Assembly (NCBI RefSeq): GCF_018256155.1
Contig: NZ_JAERLY010000005.1
Coordinates: forward strand, 119,003 to 183,002
Direction of reading: 5' to 3'
Origin: Gluconobacter sp. Dm-62
Lineage (GTDB): Bacteria > Pseudomonadota > Alphaproteobacteria > Acetobacterales > Acetobacteraceae
DNA: 64,000 nt
The notes beneath the pieces were generated by a model, which did no database searches, was not told the DNA's origin, and was given only the letters and a program-made list of their open reading frames with translations. The translations under genes were made by a program, and so were the position numbers. Of the stretch, positions 32,244 through 40,630 are shown one piece after another. Numbering within the stretch: the first letter of the stretch is position 1; each line of letters opens with the position of its first letter.

Positions 32244-33155
32244 ATGCTTGATCGCTTCATGAGCATGCAGGTTTTCGCAAGGGTCGTGGTTCAGGGCAGC
32301 TTTTCAGGAGCCGCACGTTCTTTGGGTCTGTCGCAGACGATGGTCACGAAACATATTGCCGCTCTGGAAAGCCGGCTGGGTATCTCGCTGTTCCATCGCA
32401 GCACGCGCAGGTTGTCCCTGACCGAACCGGGCCGTCTTTTCCTCATCCGCAGTCAGAAAATCCTGACGGATCTGGAAGAGATGGAACAGGAAGTCTCGGC
32501 GGAAAATCAGGAGCCTCGCGGGCTGCTGCGCCTGAATGCGCCAGTCTCGTTCGCCATCCGGCATGTGGGACCGATCCTTCCGGAATTCAGCCGCCGCCAT
32601 CCCCGCGTCACGGTGGAACTGGGGCTGGACGACCGCCGGATTGATCCGATCACGGAAGGCTGGGATCTGACGCTGCGTATCGGGCGCATGCCACCAAGTG
32701 CGTTGAGGTCGCGCCGTCTGGCGCAGGTTGATTTTGTGGTCTGCGCTTCCCCGTCCTATCTGAAAGAATGCGGCACACCCCGAACAGTGGCCGAGCTTCA
32801 GAACCATCGCTGTCTGGGCTATACGCTGGGCGATGAAATCAGCACGGCGCGCTGGAGCTTCGGTCCGAACGGCGAACGCACGGTTCCGGTGAGCGGCCCC
32901 ATGCATGCCAATAACGGCGATATCCTCCGCGAGGCGGCCGTCGCCGGACAGGGTATCATCTACCAGCCGACATTCATTGTCTCGGATGAGCTGAAATCAG
33001 GTCGGCTGGTTCCGCTGCCCCTTGATGTGCCCGTCATGACGGGGCCGGAACTGCATGCCGTCTATGCGCCGACACCTCATGTCCCGCTCAAAATCCGGGC
33101 AATGATCGATTTTCTGGTTGAACGCTATGGGCCGGTTCCGCCCTGGGCGATCTGA
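32244..33155 (+). CDS. LysR family transcriptional regulator
   Basis: This 303-aa protein has an N-terminal winged helix-turn-helix (FARVVVQGSFSGAARSLGLS, then HIAALESRLGISLFHRSTR) and a C-terminal substrate-binding domain (from about residue 90). It most resembles the CrgA/PA-type LysR group with SxxLGLSQ and NDGDxL-like NNGDILREAAVAGQG. It probably controls the divergent dioxygenase-yceI pair. GTG 32235 is an alternative start; ATG 32244 with CAGGAG about 10 nt upstream is preferred. Confidence 0.92.
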   Translation: MLDRFMSMQVFARVVVQGSFSGAARSLGLSQTMVTKHIAALESRLGISLFHRSTRRLSLTEPGRLFLIRSQKILTDLEEMEQEVSAENQEPRGLLRLNAPVSFAIRHVGPILPEFSRRHPRVTVELGLDDRRIDPITEGWDLTLRIGRMPPSALRSRRLAQVDFVVCASPSYLKECGTPRTVAELQNHRCLGYTLGDEISTARWSFGPNGERTVPVSGPMHANNGDILREAAVAGQGIIYQPTFIVSDELKSGRLVPLPLDVPVMTGPELHAVYAPTPHVPLKIRAMIDFLVERYGPVPPWAI

Positions 33156-33176
33156 CGGAACCAGAAAAAACGTCGC

Positions 33177-34865
33177 TTACTGGACTGTGGCCGGAGCATT
33201 CTTCTGGCGGATCGCGGCAAATTCCGAACCGGTATTCCATTGCGGCCAGTCATGCGAGAAGGCGACGTCATGCCCGACTTTCCACACGGCCCAGACATCC
33301 TGCGCGGCACCCCGCACATCCCAGTCCGGGCTCCACGCATCACACGCCTGATGGTAGCAGGCCATATAGGCCGTCAGCCATTTGCCGCCCGCTTCGGTGC
33401 CACCTTTCAGAAGATCGAACTTCCCCGCCATATCCATGACCGCAAGCACGGGTACGCCGGCCCGTGCGAACGGCAAATGGTCAGCGCGATAGAACGCACC
33501 ACGCTGAGGCATCGCTTCCGGCTGTGCCGTGCGTCCCTGAAGAGCCACGGCTGCCGCGAACTGCTCCTGAAGCGTGTCCTGCCCTGCCCCGATGATGAAG
33601 GCATTATGCGCAGGCCCTGCCATCTGGAGCACGTCCATCGTCAGGTTAGCAGCCGTCTTGTCCAGCGGCGCCAGCGGATGGGCGACGTACCAGCCTGATC
33701 CCAGCAAACCGCGCTCCTCGCCCGTCCAGGCGGCGAAGCGGATGGTGCGATCGGGCTTCGGGCCGGCCTTGAAGGCACGGGCGATTTCAAAAAGTGCGGC
33801 AATCCCCGAGCCGTCGTCGATCGCACCGCGACGGATGACGGCATGGCCCTGCGCGTCGGTGCTCTTGCCGAAAGCGTCCCAGTGAGCACCGAACATGACC
33901 GTCTCGTCCGGATATTTCGCACCCGTGATCTTGGCGAGCACGTTCTGGCTTTGAAGGCGATCCACCGTGACCGGAAGATCGGCCGAGAAGCTCGTATGTT
34001 TCAGGGTAACGGGACGGAAGCTTTCGGAACGTGCCTTGATCCGCAGGGCCTCAAGGTCCAGCCCTGCCTGCTGGAACAACGTGCTCGCGGCCTTGCCCTC
34101 AAGCCAGCCCTGAACAGGAACGGGACGGCTTTCGGTAGCGGCATGCTCCACGTCATACGCCTCACCACCCGGTGCCACGACCGTGCTCCAGGGATAGGAC
34201 GCGGCTGCGGTTTCATGGATGATCAGGGCTGCGACGGCGCCCCGTCGGGCTGCTTCTTCGTATTTGTAGGTCCAGCGGCCGTAATACGTCATGGTCTTGC
34301 CGCCAAAACGACCGGAAACGGGCTCACCGGGGGCAGCATCGAAATCAGGATCGTTGACGAGGAAAACTGCAACCTTGCCCTTCAGATCCACGCTTTTGAA
34401 ATCATCCCAGTGCCGCTCCGGCGCATGAACGCCATATCCCACGAAGACCATGGGAGCATTTTTGACCCTGATCCGATCTTCCGGCAGCAGCGTTGAAAGG
34501 TAGATATCCTGAAGCTGGATCAAGGAGAGCACCTTGCCGCCAGTCCGGGCACTGACCGTGCCTGTCGCGGCGGTTCTGGTCCGGACCATAGGAACGTTCT
34601 GCGTCCATCCGCCGTTTTCACCGGCCGGCTCAAGACCCAGAGCCTTGTACTGGGCGATCAGCCAAGGGAGCGTAACCTTCTCCCCTTCTGTTCCGGGCGC
34701 ACGGCCTTCGAACGCATCGGACGCAAGAACCTTCATCGTCTCCGACATGCGCGACGGGCTGATTTCGGCCGTCGGATCAGCGTATCCGGCGACCGGAGCG
34801 AGAAGGACCGCTGTCAGGGCGCTGGCGAGAAGCAGGCTGCGTCGGGGAAATGTCTTCTGTGTCAT
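33177..34865 (-). CDS. M28 family zinc metallopeptidase with PA insert, exported
   Basis: This 562-aa protein has a signal peptide (RRSLLLASALTAVLLAPVAGYA). The N-terminal part precedes an inserted PA-like domain (about residues 120-230), followed by the M28 catalytic domain. Metal ligands are visible in VMFGAHWDAFG (His, Asp), GAIDDGSGIAAL (Asp), WTGEERGLLGS (Glu-Glu) and YRADHLPFARAGVP (His). It should act as an aminopeptidase or carboxypeptidase in the periplasm. Its ATG overlaps the stop of the upstream membrane-protein gene by 4 nt (ATGA), so the two are translationally coupled. Confidence 0.92.
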   Translation of the reverse strand: MTQKTFPRRSLLLASALTAVLLAPVAGYADPTAEISPSRMSETMKVLASDAFEGRAPGTEGEKVTLPWLIAQYKALGLEPAGENGGWTQNVPMVRTRTAATGTVSARTGGKVLSLIQLQDIYLSTLLPEDRIRVKNAPMVFVGYGVHAPERHWDDFKSVDLKGKVAVFLVNDPDFDAAPGEPVSGRFGGKTMTYYGRWTYKYEEAARRGAVAALIIHETAAASYPWSTVVAPGGEAYDVEHAATESRPVPVQGWLEGKAASTLFQQAGLDLEALRIKARSESFRPVTLKHTSFSADLPVTVDRLQSQNVLAKITGAKYPDETVMFGAHWDAFGKSTDAQGHAVIRRGAIDDGSGIAALFEIARAFKAGPKPDRTIRFAAWTGEERGLLGSGWYVAHPLAPLDKTAANLTMDVLQMAGPAHNAFIIGAGQDTLQEQFAAAVALQGRTAQPEAMPQRGAFYRADHLPFARAGVPVLAVMDMAGKFDLLKGGTEAGGKWLTAYMACYHQACDAWSPDWDVRGAAQDVWAVWKVGHDVAFSHDWPQWNTGSEFAAIRQKNAPATVQ

Positions 34866-36454
34866 GGCGAGATCATATTTTCAGTAGCGGTTTTCGGAGG
34901 AGACGTAATCGGGCTGGCATCCTGAAAAGTCGTCTGCCCAAGGCGGTCACGGCGGATATAGACGCTGCGTTCCACCGGATCGCGCCGGTACTCCTGCGCG
35001 AGAACCTTGAGCGCGCAGGACATGTAATCCGCAGGCGCCCACCTGTCCCACACATGGTAGTCATCGAAATATATGATCGGCGGGAGATCGCGCGGTAGGT
35101 CATGGCACAGATCACGCTCATAACCGCCCCATGGATGGCGCGCATAATCTGCTTCCCAAGGCAGGTATTCGTGATATTTCTTCATGGAAAGGCGCCCGGC
35201 ATAAATATAGACATCCGGATTATAGGGAATAACCAGAATGCGTTCGTCTGGACGGGAATATTTCTGAATAGTCTTAACGAAACCGACATCTGTGTTTTCA
35301 CGGAGGGAATGAAATCCAATCTGATGCTGCTGTTGGCGGTTCATGCCATAGGGTGATGAGATGGCATGACGCGTTCCGATGACGTAGAGGCTGCAAAAGG
35401 CCACCACAACGGCGGGTGCCAGTCGGTCATGAAACTGCAAAACCCTCATCACCATCAGAACGCAGAGTGTGAGCGCCCCCATGACGAATGTTCCATCCTG
35501 AAAGCCAAACGCCCCACGTATCTGCATCATGAGCACCGCTGCCACGCACAACAAGGCGGCCAGCTTGTGCCTGGATGTTACGAGCATGAGAATACTACCG
35601 ACAAGAAAGCAGATTACAGCCAAAGATTGAATGGTGGTGTCCGGTCGGAAAGACGGAATGAGGCTCAAAAACAGGCTGCCTAAGCCCACGGCGATATAAG
35701 GAGCATAATAAAACTGGTTTGCAACAAAATGATAGGCAATCATGCCTCTCAAATCGCCATAAACCGCCATCCAAAGGCCGCAGAGGCCAAGCGCAACTCC
35801 CGCGCCCGACAGAATATCAAAGATCCCGGCCCAGTAAGCTGGACGTCGTACGGCAATGACGACGAGCCCCAGCAAAGCAGCCGTAGGTGCAAAAGAATAC
35901 GCGGTGAGCGGCAGGAGTGCGATACAGGCCCCACCCAGTCTCGCCTGCCAGCACCCGACATGTTCTTCAAGTAAAACCGGAAGAACCAGAACTGACATGA
36001 GAACTGCAAGAAGATCACCGCCAATAGTCCAGTAACTGTCCATATTGAATGCCTGAAGCATCCACTGGGCTGCCATTGCTGCAAGCCATGCAGCAACCGT
36101 GAGGAAGCGCGTTGACCACTTATGAAAAACCGGAGACAGGAATACCGCCGTTGCACTGCCCATCGTGCAGACAATCGGGATGAGGCGCAGGAGATAGGCG
36201 TGACGGAAATCGGCCACCAATCCGACGAGCCATGACAATACAAAAATCAGCGGACCGTGAGCGTCTATATAATCGCGATAAAGGATATCACCTTTCACAA
36301 TGGCCAAGCCGCCCAGGATGTGACCGGATTCATCCCCGAAAGAAGGCGTTCCAAGGCCGTAGAATGCTTTCAGGCCAAAATACAGCACAGCAAGCGTCGC
36401 CAGAAATGGGCCGCATAAAGAAAGCAGGCTCATTCTGCGCAGAAATATTGGCAT
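34862..36454 (-). CDS. GT-C-fold-like polytopic membrane protein, putative glycosyltransferase
   Basis: This 530-aa protein has about 11-12 transmembrane helices. The first periplasmic loop carries an acidic motif (FGDESGHILGG, Asp-Glu at about residues 37-38) like that of lipid-linked-sugar glycosyltransferases (GT39/GT83 style), and the C-terminal ~120 residues are soluble (RPDERILVIPYNPDVYIYAG...). The function is inferred from fold only. ATG 36454 is preferred over the longer frame to 36514 because the upstream part overlaps the terminator of the preceding gene (36472-36506). It is coupled to the M28 peptidase gene. Confidence 0.7.
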   Translation of the reverse strand: MPIFLRRMSLLSLCGPFLATLAVLYFGLKAFYGLGTPSFGDESGHILGGLAIVKGDILYRDYIDAHGPLIFVLSWLVGLVADFRHAYLLRLIPIVCTMGSATAVFLSPVFHKWSTRFLTVAAWLAAMAAQWMLQAFNMDSYWTIGGDLLAVLMSVLVLPVLLEEHVGCWQARLGGACIALLPLTAYSFAPTAALLGLVVIAVRRPAYWAGIFDILSGAGVALGLCGLWMAVYGDLRGMIAYHFVANQFYYAPYIAVGLGSLFLSLIPSFRPDTTIQSLAVICFLVGSILMLVTSRHKLAALLCVAAVLMMQIRGAFGFQDGTFVMGALTLCVLMVMRVLQFHDRLAPAVVVAFCSLYVIGTRHAISSPYGMNRQQQHQIGFHSLRENTDVGFVKTIQKYSRPDERILVIPYNPDVYIYAGRLSMKKYHEYLPWEADYARHPWGGYERDLCHDLPRDLPPIIYFDDYHVWDRWAPADYMSCALKVLAQEYRRDPVERSVYIRRDRLGQTTFQDASPITSPPKTATENMISP

Positions 36455-36471
36455 GACCCACGCCCTGAAAG

Positions 36472-36506
36472 AAAAAATGGGCGGAAAAGACCAGATTTTT
36501 CCGCCC
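36472..36506 (-). terminator. Rho-independent terminator of dcp
   Basis: On the minus strand a stem GGGCGGAAAA / TTTTCCGCCC is followed by ATTTTTT. It begins 10 nt after the dipeptidyl carboxypeptidase stop and helps set the start of the next gene. Confidence 0.85.
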
Positions 36507-36515
36507 GACAACAAA

Positions 36516-38642
36516 TTACTTGTTCTGTTCTGAAACGAGGCCGCGATGCACCAGCATCGGCGTGATATCAGGGTCCTTGCCGTAGAAGGCCTTGAACATC
36601 GGGCCGTAATCCATGGTGTGCCCCTTCGAGAGGATCATGTCACGGAAGCGCTGTCCGTTCTCGCGCGTCAGGCCACCATGATCCTGGAACCACGCGAACA
36701 CGTCCTGGTCCAGCATTTCCGTCCATAGATAAGCGTAATAGCCAGCTGAATATCCGTTGGACCAGATGTGCAGGAAGTAACTGGAACGATAGCGCGGCGG
36801 AACGGCTGCAACGTCCAGCCCCGTGCTGTTCAGCGCATCGCTTTCAAATTTGTCCACGTCCTGAAGCTGTGCCGTTGCGGGCAGACTGTGCCATTTCATG
36901 TCCAGCTCGGCTGCAGCAACGATTTCACCCAGCGCGTAGCCCTGATTGAAATGCGACGCCTTGCGGATTTTCTCGACCAGAGCGGCCGGCATTGGAGCAC
37001 CGGTCTTGTAGTGATGGGCGTAATGCGACAGCACTTTCGGGTCCAGCGCCCAGTTCTCGTTGAACTGTGACGGGAACTCGACGAAATCCCGCGCCACGCT
37101 GGTACCGGAGAGCGACGGATAGGTCTGATCCGCGAACAAACCATGCAGCGCATGACCGAATTCGTGGAACATGGTCGTCACATCATCAGATGTAATGAGC
37201 TGTGGCTGACCCGGAGCCGCCTTGGTGAAATTGGCAACGTTGTAGATAACAGGCTTCGTACCAAGCAGCTTTGACTGCCCAACGAAGTTGGACATCCAGG
37301 CGCCGCCGGACTTGTTGTCCCGCTTGAAGTAATCGAAATACATCAGACCAAGCGGAGAGCCATCTTTGTCATGAACTTCAAAGACCATGACATCCGGCTG
37401 ATAGACGGGGATATCCGTCCGTTGCTGGAACGTGATCCCGTAAAGCTGGTTGGCGGCAAAGAACACACCATCTGTAAGGACCGTCTTGAGTTCGAAATAC
37501 GGCTTGATTTCATCCTGATCGAGATTGTACTTCGCGCGGCGTACCTGAGCGGAATAGTGCTCCCAGTCCCAGGGTTTCAGGTCAAACCTGTCGCCATCCT
37601 TACGAATGGTGGCCTGAAGAACCCCGGCTTCACGTTTCTGCTCCGCAGCCGTTGCCGGGACAAGCTGCTGCATGAAGTTTTCCGCAGATTCCGGGGTCTT
37701 CGCCATCTGATCATACAGCGTATAGGCAGCAAAATTCGGATACCCGAAAAGTGCAGCCTTCTGGGCACGGAGCTGCGCCAGTTCGGCGATCGTGGCGCGG
37801 GTATCGTTCTCGTCCCCCTTTTCCGCCCGGGTCCAGCTCTGCTCGAACAGGGCCTGACGGGTTTCACGGTTCGTCAGGGATGACAGATCCGGCTGCTGCG
37901 TCGTGTTCTGAAGCGGGATGACCCATTTTCCGGTCAGCTTACGCTCCTGCGCGGTTTTGGCAGCAGAAGCGATCCCATTGGCGTCCATGCCTGCCAGTGC
38001 CTTTTCGCTATCCACGACCAGCGCGCCGTTCTTCGCACTCGCAATCAGCTTCTGTTCGTACTGCGTCTCGAGATTGGACAGACGAGTATTGATCGCACGC
38101 AGCTTCGTCTTGTCAGCGGCGGAAAGCTGCGCCCCGGCATGCACGAACTGCTGATAATAAATATCCAGAAGCTGCGCCTGTTCGAGAGTCAGCGTCAGCT
38201 TTTCCCGACGGTCATACAGCGACTTCACGCGCGCGAAGAGCTTCGCATTCAGATAGACTTCATCTTCATGAGCCGTCAGACGCGGCGCTTCCTGGCTCTG
38301 TACCTTGTCCAGCGCATCATCCGTATTGGCCTGATAGACGCCATAAAACGTCATCTGCACCCGGTTGAGCGTCTGGCCCGCGCGTTCCATGGCACCAATG
38401 GTGTTCTCGAATGTCGGGGCCGCACGATTACTGGCAATCGCATTGATCTCACGCAGATGCTCGGCCATTCCGCGCTCGAACGCCGGCGCGTAGTCACTGT
38501 CCTTGATCTGATCGAAGCGGGGAGCCTGAAAGGGCAGTGTGCTTGCCGAGAAAAACGGGTTTGTAGCGGCAGCATGCGCTTCAGCCGAAAGAGAAAAAGC
38601 TGAAACCGCAACAACTGCGGCAAGCCTGAAATTGAAAGCCAT
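36516..38642 (-). CDS. dcp: M3 family peptidyl-dipeptidase (Dcp-like), exported
   Basis: This 708-aa zinc peptidase has a signal peptide (FNFRLAAVVAVSAFSLSAEAHA). The catalytic motif HEFGHALH is near residue 492, with the third ligand Glu about 25-30 residues later. It should remove C-terminal dipeptides from peptides in the periplasm, like E. coli Dcp but exported. The open frame extends to 38690, but the signal peptide begins at ATG 38642, which is preceded by AGGCGA. It is monocistronic with its own terminator. Confidence 0.93.
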   Translation of the reverse strand: MAFNFRLAAVVAVSAFSLSAEAHAAATNPFFSASTLPFQAPRFDQIKDSDYAPAFERGMAEHLREINAIASNRAAPTFENTIGAMERAGQTLNRVQMTFYGVYQANTDDALDKVQSQEAPRLTAHEDEVYLNAKLFARVKSLYDRREKLTLTLEQAQLLDIYYQQFVHAGAQLSAADKTKLRAINTRLSNLETQYEQKLIASAKNGALVVDSEKALAGMDANGIASAAKTAQERKLTGKWVIPLQNTTQQPDLSSLTNRETRQALFEQSWTRAEKGDENDTRATIAELAQLRAQKAALFGYPNFAAYTLYDQMAKTPESAENFMQQLVPATAAEQKREAGVLQATIRKDGDRFDLKPWDWEHYSAQVRRAKYNLDQDEIKPYFELKTVLTDGVFFAANQLYGITFQQRTDIPVYQPDVMVFEVHDKDGSPLGLMYFDYFKRDNKSGGAWMSNFVGQSKLLGTKPVIYNVANFTKAAPGQPQLITSDDVTTMFHEFGHALHGLFADQTYPSLSGTSVARDFVEFPSQFNENWALDPKVLSHYAHHYKTGAPMPAALVEKIRKASHFNQGYALGEIVAAAELDMKWHSLPATAQLQDVDKFESDALNSTGLDVAAVPPRYRSSYFLHIWSNGYSAGYYAYLWTEMLDQDVFAWFQDHGGLTRENGQRFRDMILSKGHTMDYGPMFKAFYGKDPDITPMLVHRGLVSEQNK

Positions 38643-38785
38643 GAAATCGCCTGTAGCATTCGTGTTGATTCCGAACCGTATGGGGTTCACGAGGGATCGT
38701 CAAACAACCGCACCGACAGCCGGAAAGGGCGCAAAACTAGCCAGTTGGTGCTTGACGCCATTTTCTCCTTGGTGCGCGCGAACGC

Positions 38786-38805
38786 CCCTCCCTAGACCGG
38801 GAGGG
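38786..38805 (+). other. Perfect hairpin upstream of cassette
   Basis: CCCTCCC / GGGAGGG form a 7-bp stem with a 6-nt loop. It lies 13 nt before a second, terminator-type hairpin. Confidence 0.5.
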
Positions 38806-38817
38806 TGTGTTGGCACA

Positions 38818-38840
38818 GCCGCCTTTCATGGCGGTTTTTT
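38818..38840 (+). terminator. Terminator-type hairpin 17 nt before the first cassette gene
   Basis: CCGCC / GGCGG stem, loop TTTCAT, then TTTTTT. Its position between promoter space and start codon suggests either the end of an upstream transcript or a leader attenuator. Confidence 0.8.
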
Positions 38841-38857
38841 CATAGCCGGAGAGAACA

Positions 38858-39193
38858 ATGGACTGGACATCACTGTTCCAGACAATCCTGCCCTATCTGC
38901 CTGCCAGATATGCTGGCGATATCATTTCAATCATCACTTTTCTGATTGCTGCGGCCGCTCTGGCTCTTCGCTTCTGGAAACCACCGTCCAGCAACTCGAA
39001 GTTTCTGCCTCTCTTCCGCATTGTCAGTACGATTGCTCAGGCAAAAGGCTGGAATACCAGTGCCTATCAGCCGGACGCGAAAGCCATCATGGTGCCCATC
39101 GGGTCTTCACGGGCGGACGAAGCCGCAAAGCTGGGGCTGGACAAAGTCTCAACACATCCAAAAGCCAATGAGGCTCCCCGGCGCGCCGAATAA
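38858..39193 (+). CDS. Small single-TM protein, holin-like, function unknown
   Basis: This 111-aa protein has one clear hydrophobic segment (IISIITFLIAAAALALRFW, about residues 22-40), then a polar basic/Ala-rich domain. I do not recognise a family. Size and topology would suit a phage holin or small membrane anchor, but that is inference. GGAGAG lies 4 nt before ATG 38858, an unusually short spacing. It is the first gene of a four-gene cassette (38858-41247) whose first three members each follow a strong hairpin. Confidence 0.65.
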   Translation: MDWTSLFQTILPYLPARYAGDIISIITFLIAAAALALRFWKPPSSNSKFLPLFRIVSTIAQAKGWNTSAYQPDAKAIMVPIGSSRADEAAKLGLDKVSTHPKANEAPRRAE

Positions 39194-39248
39194 ATTTCTG
39201 GCCGATCGTGTAGCCTGCCTGAATACAATTTCATTTTCAAAATTCACA

Positions 39249-39271
39249 GCCGCCTTTCGGGCGGCTTTTTT
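39249..39271 (+). terminator. Terminator-type hairpin 19 nt before the second cassette gene
   Basis: GCCGCC / GGCGGC stem with a 5-nt loop and six T. It shares the CCGCCTTTC core with the hairpin at 38818, so the two look like copies of one element. Confidence 0.85.
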
Positions 39272-39290
39272 ATTTCTGGAGCATTAATTG

Positions 39291-39791
39291 ATGCGTAACC
39301 GTCTTATTGCACTGAGCCTTGGCGTCGTTCTTCTTGCCTCTACGAGCGCCTGCACCACAACTGGCAGCACAACCACCTTCAACACCCAGGCCCTGAGCAG
39401 TGACGCCGCTGCCATCGCCTATGCGGTTCAGGCCATCGAGAGCATTCCGGAACTGGAAAGCCATCTTTCCGACAGCGACAAGGCCCAGTTCGACAACCTG
39501 ATTGCACAGATCAAGAGCGTGACCGCTCAGGTCGCCGCCAATTCGAACGGCTCCATTACTGTGACGACCGGCAAGGACTGGGCAAAGAGCCTGGGGACTG
39601 ATCTACAGACCCTGCTCACCATCGCAATGCCGATCGTGAAGGTCTACTCACCGTCAACGGCAGGCTATATGTCGACGGTTTCCGCCATGATCCCGCTGAT
39701 CGAAGCCCTCGCAGGTGTCACGGCCGTTCCTTTTGCGGCCACGTCGCAGTCGCCTGAACTGATCCGCGCCCGGATTTATCAGGGCGCCTGA
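39291..39791 (+). CDS. Small lipoprotein, hypothetical
   Basis: This 166-aa protein has a lipoprotein signal (LIALSLGVVLLASTSAC, lipobox near residue 19) followed by a Thr-rich stretch and a largely helical mature domain (IAYAVQAIESIPELESHL; LQTLLTIAMPIVKVY). No family is recognised. GGAG lies about 10 nt before ATG 39291. It is the second gene of the cassette. A weakly hydrophobic patch near the C-terminus (MIPLIEALAGVTAVPFA) could be membrane-associated. The pairing with a small TM protein and a peptidase recalls phage lysis modules, but no spanin or endolysin motif is visible. Confidence 0.65.
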   Translation: MRNRLIALSLGVVLLASTSACTTTGSTTTFNTQALSSDAAAIAYAVQAIESIPELESHLSDSDKAQFDNLIAQIKSVTAQVAANSNGSITVTTGKDWAKSLGTDLQTLLTIAMPIVKVYSPSTAGYMSTVSAMIPLIEALAGVTAVPFAATSQSPELIRARIYQGA

Positions 39792-39821
39792 CGCTCCGCC
39801 GCCTTCCCCATCCCATAAACC

Positions 39822-39859
39822 GAGTACAGGAATGGTTCACCTGAGCCGCTCCTGTATTC
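39822..39859 (+). other. Long hairpin 21 nt before the cysteine-peptidase gene
   Basis: GAGTACAGGA pairs with TCCTGTATTC (one G-U), and inside it GGTTCA pairs with TGAGCC (one G-U). Together they make a 16-bp interrupted stem-loop followed by ATATTTCTG. It occupies the same place relative to the start codon as the two terminator hairpins upstream but has a weaker T-run. Confidence 0.7.
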
Positions 39860-39880
39860 ATATTTCTGCCGGAGTTGTCC

Positions 39881-40630
39881 ATGTCACGATGCCTTGGCAA
39901 ACTTGCGCCCAAGCATGATCTGCGAACCTACCGTCTTGCCCCTATGCTGGCCGCACGCCTCCCCACTGTTCCCACGCAGAAGGACTGGTCCAACAGCGTG
40001 CCCTATCAGATGTGGGGAAACGACCGATATGGCTGCTGTGCATTCGCCGCTCATGCTGCCCTGACGGCCACATGGACTCACGCCGCACAGGCACTGGTTG
40101 TACTATCCACGGACATGGTGCTGAACAACTATGCTGCCGTTACCGGCTTCGACCCGCAGACAGGTGCGCGGGACAACGGTACGGTCCTGCTGGACGAATT
40201 GAATTTCTGGCTGCGCGAAGGTCTGCATCGTCCAGGTCAGACACTGGATTACCTGACGGCTTACGGCACGATCGATCCGCAGGACTGTGAGAGTATCCGC
40301 CGCGGTATCTGTTATCTCGGAGGTGTGCTCGCTGGCATTCAGGTGCCGCAGGGATTCATGGACCTGCCGCTGGGAGCAACATGGGACTGGAACGCCATTT
40401 CCAACAGGACGCCGGTGGGGGGGCATGCCATTGCGCTTGTAGGCTACGATCCTGAAGGACTTTTCTTCAATACGTGGGGCACGCGCACATTCATGCCGTG
40501 GGACACATTCACCAAAATTGCCGACGAATCCTATGGCCTGCTGTCGCGCCAGAACTGGATCGGCATTCCGGGAACATCACCGAATGGCGAAGGGTTTGAC
40601 GCGCTTCTTGCAGAAGTGAGGGGCGTATGA
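39881..40630 (+). CDS. Papain-like (C1-type) cysteine peptidase
   Basis: This 249-aa protein has the papain order of catalytic residues: Cys in YGCCAFAAHAA (about residue 51), His in GGHAIALVGYD (about residue 184), Asn in FFNTWGT (about residue 198). The N-terminus KLAPKHDLRTYRL resembles the start of bacterial C1-peptidase-like proteins. No signal peptide or propeptide is seen, so it is cytoplasmic or exported by another route. GGAG lies 6 nt before ATG 39881; a TTG at 39875 is an alternative. Its stop overlaps the next start by 4 nt. The substrate is unknown. Confidence 0.82.
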   Translation: MSRCLGKLAPKHDLRTYRLAPMLAARLPTVPTQKDWSNSVPYQMWGNDRYGCCAFAAHAALTATWTHAAQALVVLSTDMVLNNYAAVTGFDPQTGARDNGTVLLDELNFWLREGLHRPGQTLDYLTAYGTIDPQDCESIRRGICYLGGVLAGIQVPQGFMDLPLGATWDWNAISNRTPVGGHAIALVGYDPEGLFFNTWGTRTFMPWDTFTKIADESYGLLSRQNWIGIPGTSPNGEGFDALLAEVRGV

